The notes beneath the pieces are model-generated. The model did no database searches and was not told where the DNA came from. It saw only the letters and a list, made by a program, of their open reading frames with translations. Made by a program: the position numbers and the translations under genes. Below are positions 46,723-55,093 of a DNA stretch of 64,000 nt, in pieces (position 1 is the stretch's first letter; each line of letters starts with the position of its first letter). Source of the stretch: Lineus longissimus (Eukaryota; Nemertea; Pilidiophora; Heteronemertea; Lineidae); the NCBI RefSeq assembly GCF_910592395.1, contig NC_088318.1, positions 9,734,349-9,798,348 on the forward strand, read 5' to 3'.

Positions 46723-49062
46723 TTGGTTTGGTCGTCTTTCAGGATGGCCGACAGTTTCAAGAAAATCATTGGCCTTGATGCAGTGCTTGCAACCATATTG
46801 GAGAGATTATCTGATGATGAGTCTGATTCAGAGATAATCGAACCAGAGAGATATGACGATGACGTGATCCAAGCTGTTGTCACGAAGTATGTCGAGATTC
46901 ATAACTCCTTGCAAAGCCACCATCCTAATCATGATGGCACAAGCAGAGATGATATAACTCAAGAACCCAACGAACCCAGCGATCCAGATTATGAACCTGC
47001 AGATGATTCTCTTCAGGACGAAACTGAAACAGAAGATGTCGCTGATGTCATTCCTACTGTCGAAGCTGCCACTGGAGCAGCCCCGGACGTTGATGCTAAT
47101 CCAGTTCAAGCTCCTGCCCTCCATCCTGATGACGTTCAAGCTCCTGCTGGCAATCCTGATGACGTTCAAGCTCCTGCTGGCAATCCTGATGACGCTCAAG
47201 CTCCGGCTGGCAATCCTGATGACGCTCAAGCTCCGGCTGGCAATCCAGCTGCACCTGATGCCGCCGCGCCTGTTCGAGGGAGAAAAAGGCAACGAGATCC
47301 ATCATCGTGGAAGCGGAACGTACGACATCGTAATCGTTGTGCTGGAGCTGAGTACACCACAAGAAAAGGAAAGGTTGTTGCAGCAAAGAAACCATTGGCT
47401 TGCCGTTGTACCCAAAATGGATGTCGTTTTAAATGTCGTGAAAAAGTAACTGAAGAAATGAGGGGTGTCTTATGCCAAGAGTACTATGAGCTTGCTAATA
47501 GAGACCAGCAAAATAGCTTCATTGTTTCTATGGTCGACGAGTCAACCGTCGAACGACACCGCAGTCGCAAAAACGTTGCGAAAAAAACAAAAGGAAAATC
47601 ATGCTTGTATCACTTCTCTTTCAATAATGAAAAGCATCGGATTTGCAAGATGTTCTTTCTGAAGACACTTGCCATAAGCAACAGTGTCGTCGAGTACGCT
47701 CTGAAAGGGAAGGGAGAGTCGGGTGCTTACGTGGCCAAGGACAAACGACTTGGAAAGGCCACAGCTAACAAAATATCGGAGGAAAGGATACAGCACGTGA
47801 TGGACCACATTGATCGTTTCCCGCGCATTGAGCCACATTATTGTCGAAAGGACACAAATGCCCAGTATCTTTCACCAGAACTCAACATTAGACAAATGTA
47901 CCGCCTCTACCTGGAATACTGCAAGGAAAAGAACATAAATAATCCTGTGAAAGAGAGTCTTTACCGAAAGATCTTTGTTACCGAATTCAACTTACGATGC
48001 TACGTCCCCAAAAAAGATCAATGTTCTGTGTGCAATGCATATAATACGGCAACTGGAGATGACAAGGATGAGTTGCGTCCCAACTGGGAAGCACACAAAA
48101 AACGTGAAGCAGATTCTGTCACAGAAAAAAAAGAAGACAAGAGGAAAGCCAAGGAAAGCGACGACTACCATGCAGTCTCATTCGACCTGGAGGCAGTGCT
48201 GACCACTCCATTCGCAGGAGATGCACAGATTTATTATAAAAGAAAACTTGCAGTTTATAACTTCACTATCTATAATCAAGCAACAACTGCTGGGCATTGC
48301 TATCTGTGGGATGAAACAGAAGGTGGTAGAGGGGCAAATGAGATTGCAACTGCCCTTCTTGACTATCTGCAAAGATTGCCGCAAGAGGTTCGCCACTTCA
48401 CTAGTTTCTCCGATACCTGTGGAGGACAGAATCGGAATCAGTTCATGGCAGGTGCCATGCTATACGCTGTTCAGAAAATTCCCAACCTTGAAGTAGTTGA
48501 CCTGAAGTACATGGAATCTGGCCATAGTTACCTGGAGGCCGATTCCATGCATGCAACCATTGAAGGGGCCAGACGACATCAAAAGGTTTACACAACCAGG
48601 GAATGGGAAGTGCTCATAAGAGGAGCCAGAAAAGTTAACCCCCCGTATGAGGTGAATGTCCTTAAGCACGGCAACTTCCTGAACGTCAAGGAAATGAGCA
48701 GCTCCATCATAAAAAACCGCACAAGAAATCGAGATGGAGAGCAAGTCAACTGGCTGAGCATAAAGTGGTTGAGATTCGAAAAGGCTAAGCCATACGTCAT
48801 TCAATATAAATACGGCATCCAACAAGATGAGTTCATGCAGATTATGGTACAAGCAGACCGAGGTAGACGCAGGTCTATTGAAAACACTCCCCTTGGTCCC
48901 TTGTATACGAGCCGCCGCCCAATCACCAAGGAGAAGAAGAATGATCTACTCGACTTACTCCGCTCCAGGGTCATTCCATCCGATTACAGAGTATTCTATG
49001 AAGGTCTACCATCAACCCAACATGGGACCACTGTAGGATGGGAGGAGAATGAGGAGACTTAG
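46723..49062 (+). CDS. DDE-type transposase-like protein, intact frame
   Basis: The first plausible ATG is 46744 (MADSFKK), about 772 aa. Residues about 1-125 are acidic; about 120-170 is a repeated decapeptide-like tract (APAGNPDD, 33 bp units). A basic segment (KRQRDPSSWKRNVRH) and a Cys-rich region (CRCTQNGCRFKC) follow. The later part has a Cys pair (CSVCNAYN), a first candidate acid in SFDLEAVL (about 48179), SDTCGGQNRNQF (about 48412) and SGHSYLEADSMHATIE (about 48517). I recall 'SDxCGGQNRN' proteins as a large multi-copy insect and invertebrate family with a transposase-like fold. An uninterrupted 2.3 kb frame suggests recent mobility. Confidence 0.65.
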   Translation: MVWSSFRMADSFKKIIGLDAVLATILERLSDDESDSEIIEPERYDDDVIQAVVTKYVEIHNSLQSHHPNHDGTSRDDITQEPNEPSDPDYEPADDSLQDETETEDVADVIPTVEAATGAAPDVDANPVQAPALHPDDVQAPAGNPDDVQAPAGNPDDAQAPAGNPDDAQAPAGNPAAPDAAAPVRGRKRQRDPSSWKRNVRHRNRCAGAEYTTRKGKVVAAKKPLACRCTQNGCRFKCREKVTEEMRGVLCQEYYELANRDQQNSFIVSMVDESTVERHRSRKNVAKKTKGKSCLYHFSFNNEKHRICKMFFLKTLAISNSVVEYALKGKGESGAYVAKDKRLGKATANKISEERIQHVMDHIDRFPRIEPHYCRKDTNAQYLSPELNIRQMYRLYLEYCKEKNINNPVKESLYRKIFVTEFNLRCYVPKKDQCSVCNAYNTATGDDKDELRPNWEAHKKREADSVTEKKEDKRKAKESDDYHAVSFDLEAVLTTPFAGDAQIYYKRKLAVYNFTIYNQATTAGHCYLWDETEGGRGANEIATALLDYLQRLPQEVRHFTSFSDTCGGQNRNQFMAGAMLYAVQKIPNLEVVDLKYMESGHSYLEADSMHATIEGARRHQKVYTTREWEVLIRGARKVNPPYEVNVLKHGNFLNVKEMSSSIIKNRTRNRDGEQVNWLSIKWLRFEKAKPYVIQYKYGIQQDEFMQIMVQADRGRRRSIENTPLGPLYTSRRPITKEKKNDLLDLLRSRVIPSDYRVFYEGLPSTQHGTTVGWEENEET

Positions 49063-49900
49063 ACAATTCAGATTAGGATCAAGAATCAGTTTCATTAAGC
49101 ATATTAACTGAGAGACTTCCTTAAGGGAAACACCTAGAGTAATGTATAATAATTCATCTGCTGTCCTTCGGAAAGCGTAGTTTCTCAGTGTGGAGGAGCG
49201 ATGTTTGAATAAATAGTGTAGCTCAATACCGTATGAAAAATTCTAGTGAATATTCTTTGAAATGCTATTGATAGAATTCAATACATTTTGATACGCAGAA
49301 GAAAATGAATTATGTTGACGTTTGCGAATGAACTGATCCTTTCTTTATAGGTGTATAGGTTTTTTTAGTTTTATAGATTATTTGCAACTTCATTGAGTCA
49401 TGTTGTCCAGATGGTGTAATAATACTGTATAAAGGATTTTTCTTATTTTTACAGGGTATTCACCCATCATTAAACTAAATTTAGCCAATAAATTGCGTAT
49501 TTCAGTTTGTGATAATGTCCAAATCTTCCGAGCACAAATGTGATATGTCCATATTTTGGCATCCATGGCTGTTATGTAACATACCATCATGACATAAACC
49601 AGTTGAAATTGAAGGTATATGTTATGCCCAACATTGTCTAGGCTGATTTTAAAATACTTTGGATACCTGATTTAATATTACTAATGAAAATCTTAAAATG
49701 CAATTTTCTCAGAAGTGCTAAAATGGACATGAAGCAATTGTGCTCCAGACCCTCGATATGTTTGCCCCCAGATACCCCCTACCCACCCTCAACAACCCTT
49801 CTACTTAGGGTAGGCCCTATACTCGTTTTTTATAGTTTAACCAGACCTGTACGGCAGCTCCGGAACTGGTCTTTACAAGTTTACTTGTAAATGCAAAAGA
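49063..49900. other. Region between the two genes of the TTAA element
   Basis: No coding signal. It contains GTGATATGTCC at 49541 and an inverted copy (49724-49765, GGAGCACAATTG complement) of the block at 45950-45988. So the transposase gene lies between inverted repeats about 3.8 kb apart. Confidence 0.45.
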
Positions 49901-49931
49901 AAGAAAAAAGTGCATGCATGAATGAAGAGTT

Positions 49932-50946
49932 TTGACAGTTCTGTTAGAAATGACTGAAAAACAGGGCCCAAAGCCCATTAACTGCGGGTTTTTAGGCATC
50001 TTCCCTGCATTGAGATGTGGCTTGATACGGAAGTATCCAGGCGAGGCTAGTTGTGTTGTTCTGAAGAAGTGTAAGAAGGATATACACAGACATCTTCTCG
50101 GACTGAAAGTTCCCCTTCTCAGACATGTGCAAGGTAGCATTGGCCCAAAGGCCGAATGGGAGCTGATCGCCCTGCGTGCAGGTTTGTTTGGTGATGTCGA
50201 CCAGGACTTGACAATCTGCCCTACCCACCGATATAAACTGGGCCTTGACTGGAAGCCATCCCGTAAATGCCAGCACCCCCTCCATTCGGTATCTTCGAAA
50301 CGCATGCCATGTAAAGACCGTGCCATTCCAGCGCTAGTCTCGAAGGAGATAAACCAGATTTGGAATGTTTTGCTGCCAATTGGATCAGGAAGGTTGGCTC
50401 CCATCTCTGATTGTTTCATTTCAACAATCAAACTTAGCGTGACTGATACTACATACATGTAGGCCTAGGTCTCGGAGGCCTTTCCAGTTCTATGTATCGC
50501 ATCAGTCTAGCCTAGGGTAGTTCTTGACATCTTGATCTTTTACATTGCAGCAATTTGTAAAGACTGCGATTCAGGCCACAAGGAGGCGGTGGAGGCGGAA
50601 AAAGTGCGGCATCAACAACAGCAGGTAGGCCTACCGTAAGGCTACTCCTAGTCCTAGCCTACCCAGTCATTGTTTTTCATAAGACGACATTATAGCATAC
50701 CAGTGTATGATATTCTCTCTGCTGTTTACTTTCAGCCAAGAAGATAAAGGGCCGCTTTCCACAAGATGAGCGGTTAACAACACAGCAGGTCTCAAGCTAT
50801 TTCTCCCGGCTTGCTTGCCAACAGAAATGTGGTCATTTGAGCAGAGATAGAGTTGACAGCCATTCCGATGCCCAGCATCAACTTGCTGACAGCATGATGA
50901 CAAGATCAAGACTGCGAGCTCAGGTGATTGAACAGGTTGATTTGTA
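49932..50946 (+). CDS. Second gene of the TTAA element: Cys/His-rich protein with introns
   Basis: The first exon encodes about 176 aa from ATG 49949 or upstream. A notable block is ICPTHRYKLGLDWKPSRKCQ followed by HPLH, a Cys/His arrangement that could bind zinc (about 50212-50290). A second exon at about 50552-50625 carries AICKDCDSGHKEAVEAEK, with donor CAG|GTAGGC. A third from about 50735 (TTTCAG|CC) carries GRFPQDERLTTQQVSSYFSR and runs to a stop at 50944. No function is known to me. It lies in the same orientation as the transposase, and may be an accessory protein of the transposon or captured. Confidence 0.4.
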
Positions 50947-50949
50947 ATG

Positions 50950-52190
50950 TAATGATATATAATGTACATGTATTACAGGACTTAGTGTGACTAGTATGTC
51001 TCCCTGTTTTAAAATAGAGGCCTATGAGGTTTTGTATTACTAAGGACTACTATGTCTGTTTTGTTGTTCAGTATGTGCTTTGAATCAAAACTCAATGGCA
51101 TATTACAGGACAAAAGTTGAGTGGTCTATATTACTAAGTGTGCATTTGCCTTGACCAGGATAACCAATCATCGGGGTTCACTGTGTAATGATCATAATAG
51201 TCTGAATATTACTCTTAGTTCTACATATAATAAAAATCTGAGAAACACATGACTGCTTCTCTCTACTATTGACCTTGTTGTTCATTTCTTCCTTAATTCT
51301 AGCGGTATCCTCCTGGAGAACATGGCGGCATAATGAGAGGAATATGCGGTTATATTCACATGATGGTTGAGAGTACATGTGCAAAGGCCTGTTGATGGTA
51401 GGGGCCTACTGTAACTCATTCTCTAAGCCGTCCCAACAACCCAATAGAAGAGGTTCTCAGATGAACATTGCCTTGCTATTTGTATTTTACTGTCATGAAC
51501 AGCCTGGAATGGACTTGTGCAAGGAGCCAAGTACAAGCAACTCCCCCTACAACCATGCAAATTGGCCTCTCTGGGATGCATGGCTTAGAAAAGATGTTTC
51601 AATAGGTGTTCAGAGCCCTCCTGCTAAGTATTCAACATATTGAAGACTGCATTCCATGTTTTAGGTGTAACCGGTGTAATAGGGAAAAGCAGTGCAGACG
51701 TGAAAAATCATGTAAATCAAGATGGTTATCGATGACTGTTATTCAAAGACTACACTAGCGCACGAAGTTTTGATTGCTGATTATGAAAGATGGTGTAAGT
51801 GGCCATACATCCACAAAGTTTTATTACCCAAATCCCTGTGGCAGTTGAGATTTTCCCCCTTGAAGTTGCCGACACCAAGGCCCTGTTGAGGGTGGAAGGG
51901 CTATACTTTGGCCCCTATCTCCAGAATTTCAGGATATATATTATTGGTTTTCTGGAATTAAGCAGGCCATATGATGGGAAAGCTTGTTTTATAGGGGCAA
52001 TATTGCAGCATTTGTCGTTTTTTGTTGAGGACCAATTGTAATAACCGATTGAAAATCATTTGAAGATAACCTCGTCGACCCCGAAATTTACAAATTGTTA
52101 GTTTACTCGATAAATAACAAATAGTTTTTTCTCATATCCTACATTCTTTCAAAAGTTGGTCAAGTGTACCTGTCCACCGAATTTCATTGA
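50950..52190. other. Unassigned right part of the TTAA element
   Basis: AT-rich with small frames only. No repeat, RNA or protein signature is recognised before the right terminal inverted repeat. Confidence 0.3.
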
Positions 52191-52245
52191 AATCGGTGAA
52201 CCATCAGGTTATCACTTTTTGCATGGTCTATCTATGCAATGACAC

Positions 52246-52863
52246 TTAAGAAAGATGCAGGATAGGTTCTTCTGGCCGGGAATGGTCAAGGAGGTGCGTG
52301 ATTTCTGTCGCACGTGCCCCTTATGTGTGGCTCATCGGAAACCAGTGCCAGGAATGCAGGCACCCCTAGAGAGCATTAGAACCGGCAGGCCCTTAGAACT
52401 GGTTGCTACAGACATTACAGAATTGCCCATCACTGCCAGAGGTAATCGATATGCCCTGGTAATCGAGGACCACTTTACGAAGTATTCAAACGTGTACCCC
52501 ATGAAGGACCAAACAGCTCGGACTGTCGCCGACATTTTGTTCAGAGACTACATCCGTGATCACGGAGTTCCAGAAAGTTACCACTCCGATCAGGGTAGAC
52601 AGTTTGAGGCAGATGTTTGCCAGGAATTGTGTGTCCTGTTGGAGATTTATAAGTCCAGGACCACACCATATCATCCCCAAGGCAATGGGATGGTGGAAAG
52701 ATTCAATAAGACACTGAAAGATATGATTGCCAAAAACACCAGAGATAATGGCAAGGACTGGGACCTACACTTGGGTCCTGTGGCGCTAGCCTATAATTCC
52801 AGCGTTCATGAGTCCACGGGGTATTCCCCCTTTTTCCTCATGCATGGCAGAGAACCACAGTAG
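52246..52863 (+). pseudogene. Ty3/Gypsy integrase core, right end truncated
   Basis: Resumes in phase after the TTAA element with FFWPGMVKEV and the CC half of the HHCC zinc domain (CRTCPLC). The catalytic triad is present: D in VATDITELP, D in YHSDQGRQFE and E in GNGMVERFNKT. The frame runs to LMHGREPQ and stops at the junction with the pPolB element (TAG at 52861-52863). The C-terminal integrase domain and the 3' LTR are missing or displaced beyond the inserted element. Confidence 0.85.
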
Positions 52864-52879
52864 TGTAATAATGGGCATT

Positions 52880-53158
52880 CTAACCCAGCAGTCAAATCCC
52901 AGTCAAAATCTCCAAGTCAAATCCCAGTCAACACGTTTCAAAACTTATCTCAGTCAAATCCTAGTCTAAATAGTTTCCAGTCATTTCTCAGTCAAGTCAC
53001 CAAATTGACCAAATTGATCAAATTGTCCAAAATTACCAAAATTATCAAAATTATCAAAATTATCAAAATTATCAAAATTATCAAAATCATCAAAATCATC
53101 CAAATTATCAAATTTAAAAAATCGTCCAAATTAAAAAATTATCAAAACGTGAACTTAA
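52880..53158 (+). repeat. Left-end short tandem repeats of the pPolB element
   Basis: 52885-52990 repeats CAGTCAAATCC-like units (about six, irregular spacing). 53020-53105 is a run of AAAATTATC 9-mers, six or more nearly perfect. There is no coding capacity. This would lie within the left terminal repeat of the element; replication-origin-like or protein-binding function is only a possibility. Confidence 0.65.
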
Positions 53159-53159
53159 C

Positions 53160-53186
53160 AAAAATTATTTTCTTGTAAATAAAATG
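53160..53186 (+). promoter_or_regulatory. Upstream box 1 abutting a start codon
   Basis: AAAATTATTTTCTTGTAAAT followed by AAAATG, the ATG being the start of the 53184 gene. It is the first of several near-identical boxes placed at the same distance from each start. It is preceded by CTTAAC, also shared with box 3. Confidence 0.7.
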
Positions 53187-53483
53187 AACTTTCCGTCAAA
53201 TGAAGAACTTGAATCAAGAGTCACAGAGTCAACAGATTATCTAAAATTTAAAGATCTTCCAGTGAACACATGGTATAGAATTAACTCATTTAGAAATATA
53301 ACTACAAAAATAGGAGAATCAACACTTCTTGAACTTGAAGTCTCAGAATCTAAAGAATGGACGGTGTGGGCGACGAGTGTCATCAAACAAAAAATAAATC
53401 GTGATCACAATTATATAAGGTTCACAGGAGTCAAGGAAACAAAACAGGGTAAGAAATTCTATGGATTTAATCTCTTGGACTAA
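53184..53483 (+). CDS. Small protein of pPolB element, 99 aa, possibly OB-fold nucleic-acid binding
   Basis: The start is fixed by the box ending in ATG at 53184. The sequence has FKDLPVNTWYRINSFRNI, then beta-strand-like ESTLLELEVSESKEWTVWAT, and a C-terminal FTGVKETKQGKKFYGFNLL. 'LPxNTWYRI/YKI' is shared with the next two genes, so the three are a related family. Strand-rich small proteins of this type could bind single-stranded DNA for protein-primed replication; this is inference from size and strand pattern. Confidence 0.6.
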   Translation: MNFPSNEELESRVTESTDYLKFKDLPVNTWYRINSFRNITTKIGESTLLELEVSESKEWTVWATSVIKQKINRDHNYIRFTGVKETKQGKKFYGFNLLD

Positions 53484-53507
53484 TTTTCTACTAAACGTCT
53501 ACTTAAA

Positions 53508-53534
53508 GAAAATTATTTTCTTGTAAATAAAATG
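53508..53534 (+). promoter_or_regulatory. Upstream box 2
   Basis: AAAATTATTTTCTTGTAAAT at 53509 followed by AAAATG, ending at the start of the 53532 gene. Preceded by ACGTCTACTTAA, shared with box 3. Confidence 0.7.
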
Positions 53535-53798
53535 AGAGAAGTATATGTCAATTGGAGAAATCTTCCTGATAATACTTGGTATAAAATTGATAGATTGGAC
53601 TATTTATCAATAACAGATAAGTATGATTTTTTACTATTTGTATATCCCAGAGATGATAAAAAAACTTTGTATATTGTAAGACTGACAAAACGAATTAAGG
53701 ATAAAATTTTAGACCTGGGTGATATAAGCCCTCTTCTAGACGATGATGTCTTCATTTACAAAAAAGACAATGATATGAGTCAACATTGGATTTTTTAA
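53532..53798 (+). CDS. Small protein of pPolB element, 88 aa, tandem paralogue 1
   Basis: Starts MREVYVNWRNLPDNTWYKID, then TDKYDFLLFVYPRDDKKTLY, and ends with an acidic-basic tail (DDDVFIYKKDNDMSQHWIF). It is about 75% alike by eye to the next gene (53867), and the whole cassette (box, gene, trailer AAGAACAACTTGATTAATTT) is repeated with a 335 bp period. Distantly related to the 99 aa protein through 'LPxNTWY'. Function unknown; a nucleic-acid-binding role is possible. Confidence 0.65.
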   Translation: MREVYVNWRNLPDNTWYKIDRLDYLSITDKYDFLLFVYPRDDKKTLYIVRLTKRIKDKILDLGDISPLLDDDVFIYKKDNDMSQHWIF

Positions 53799-53842
53799 AT
53801 AAAAAAGAACAACTTGATTAATTTACAAAACGTCTACTTAAC

Positions 53843-53869
53843 AAAAATTATTTTCTTGTAAATAAAATG
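53843..53869 (+). promoter_or_regulatory. Upstream box 3
   Basis: AAAATTATTTTCTTGTAAAT followed by AAAATG, identical to boxes 1 and 2, abutting the 53867 start. Confidence 0.7.
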
Positions 53870-54130
53870 AACGAAGTATATGTCAATTGGAAAAATCTTC
53901 CTGATAATACCTGGTATAAAATTGAAAAAATAGATATTCTATCATCAACTGATAAGTATGCTTTTTTACTATCGTTAATACCCAGAGATAAAAAAACCTT
54001 GTACAGTGTAATATTACCAAAAGAAATAAAGGATAATATTTTAGATCTGGGTAATATAGAACCTCATGATGAAGATGAGGTCTTCATTTACAAAAAAGAT
54101 GATGATATCTCTCAACATTGGATTTTTTAA
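53867..54130 (+). CDS. Small protein of pPolB element, 87 aa, tandem paralogue 2
   Basis: MNEVYVNWKNLPDNTWYKIE start and DDDISQHWIF end; clearly duplicated from the 53532 gene. Differences cluster in the middle (SLIPRDKKTLYSVILPKEI). The trailer AAGAACAACTTGATTAATTT is retained. Both copies are open, so the duplication may be maintained. Confidence 0.65.
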   Translation: MNEVYVNWKNLPDNTWYKIEKIDILSSTDKYAFLLSLIPRDKKTLYSVILPKEIKDNILDLGNIEPHDEDEVFIYKKDDDISQHWIF

Positions 54131-54172
54131 AAAAAAGAACAACTTGATTAATTTACAAAACCTATATCTAAT

Positions 54173-54199
54173 ACAAATTATTTTCTTCTAAATAAAATG
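54173..54199 (+). promoter_or_regulatory. Upstream box 4 (variant)
   Basis: CAAATTATTTTCTTCTAAAT followed by AAAATG at the HNH gene start; preceded by CCTATATCTAATA, which box 6 also has. Confidence 0.65.
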
Positions 54200-54721
54200 G
54201 AGTCCCTTGTTAGAGAATGTACAAAGTGTTTTCAAGAGAAATTATTGAATGATTTTGTAAAAGTTGAAAAATGTAAATATGGTAGAAGTTATAGTTGTAA
54301 ACCATGTTCAAACAATTATGGAACAAACTATAAAACAGACAAAAGATCAACTGATGAATCTTTTAAAATATCATGTAATTTAACTGGGAGGTTGTCTGGG
54401 TGTATTAAAAATAAACAAAGGAAATCTTATCTTGAGAAAGTTATGGACTGTTCTCTAGATGGTCTGTACAAGTGGATTGAATATCAATTTGATGAAAATA
54501 TGACATGGGAAAACTATGGTGATTATTGGGAAATAGATCACATTTTACCTAAGTCACACTTTGATCATTTGAATGAAGAAGAACTTATGCTTTGTTGGAA
54601 CTGGCGTAACTTGAGACCTGTTTCAAAAGAAGAAAACATGACAAAGGGAAAGAAAATTGATTACGAACTATACTATCAAAATGTATCCTTAGCAGCAGAA
54701 TTTTTAGAAGATGAAATTTAA
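54197..54721 (+). CDS. HNH endonuclease of pPolB element, 174 aa
   Basis: N-terminal zinc-ribbon-like Cys pairs (CTKCFQEKLL and CKYGRSYSCKPC). The central part includes YLEKVMDCSLDGLYKWIEYQ. The C-terminal HNH signature is WEIDHILPKSHF followed by the NWRNLRPVSKEENMTKG block (D-H, N and the final N/K). In the family the His activates water and a metal is bound between D-H and the final His/Asn. In this context it may resolve replication or integration intermediates, or be a selfish passenger. The start is set by box 4. The frame is complete. Confidence 0.8.
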   Translation: MESLVRECTKCFQEKLLNDFVKVEKCKYGRSYSCKPCSNNYGTNYKTDKRSTDESFKISCNLTGRLSGCIKNKQRKSYLEKVMDCSLDGLYKWIEYQFDENMTWENYGDYWEIDHILPKSHFDHLNEEELMLCWNWRNLRPVSKEENMTKGKKIDYELYYQNVSLAAEFLEDEI

Positions 54722-54757
54722 AAAACTTTATCTAATATAAAATAATTTCCTTTAGAA

Positions 54758-54990
54758 GAAAATAATTTTCTTCTAAATAAATGAACCCTCATCCATGATG
54801 ATTTTCACAAATTCTCATGGGTTGTGGTGACCCCTAAGTTCTAGATTTTTCGCTCAAGTGAGGATTAACTAGAATTTTAAATTTCACTTCAAAGAGATCC
54901 ATATCTCTTTACCTTATTTCTAAAGGCTAGTACTTTTAATTCATCGGTTGATATAGTTTTTATTTATATTTGTTGTAGTCATTTTATAGT
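54758..54990 (+). promoter_or_regulatory. Upstream box 5 without an ORF
   Basis: AATAATTTTCTTCTAAATAA followed by ATG at 54781, but that frame stops after five codons and no reading frame of note follows until the polymerase. This may be a lost gene, or a transcript without coding function. 54860-54990 holds no other feature I can see. Confidence 0.45.
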
Positions 54991-55063
54991 CAGTCATTTG
55001 ACTATAAACTCACTAATCGAAACTGAAACTAAAAAAGGGGAATCCCCTAAACCTATATCTAAT

Positions 55064-55093
55064 ACAAATTATTTTCTTGAAAATAAAGATATG
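55064..55093 (+). promoter_or_regulatory. Upstream box 6, decides the pPolB start
   Basis: CAAATTATTTTCTTGAAAAT then AAAGATATG; the ATG is 55091. It shares CCTATATCTAATA with box 4. The box argues for initiation at 55091 rather than at the earlier in-frame TTG-type start 54998, because box-to-ATG spacing matches the other genes. Confidence 0.6.

Larger units (their letters stand above)
45317..52245 (+). mobile_element. 6.9 kb DNA transposon with TTAA target duplication
   Basis: Terminal inverted repeats GTGTCATTGCAT...GACCATGCAAAAA at 45317-45348 and complementary at about 52214-52245. The similarity extends to about 60 bp (GTGATAACC, GGATCACGG/GGTTCACCG). TTAA flanks it at 45313-45316 and 52246-52249. 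The Gypsy integrase frame resumes after removing the element and one TTAA. TTAA is the hallmark of piggyBac and Kolobok groups. The transposase-like gene inside (46723) does not look like classic piggyBac to me, so the superfamily is left open. It also carries a second, intron-containing gene on its right side. Confidence 0.8.
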
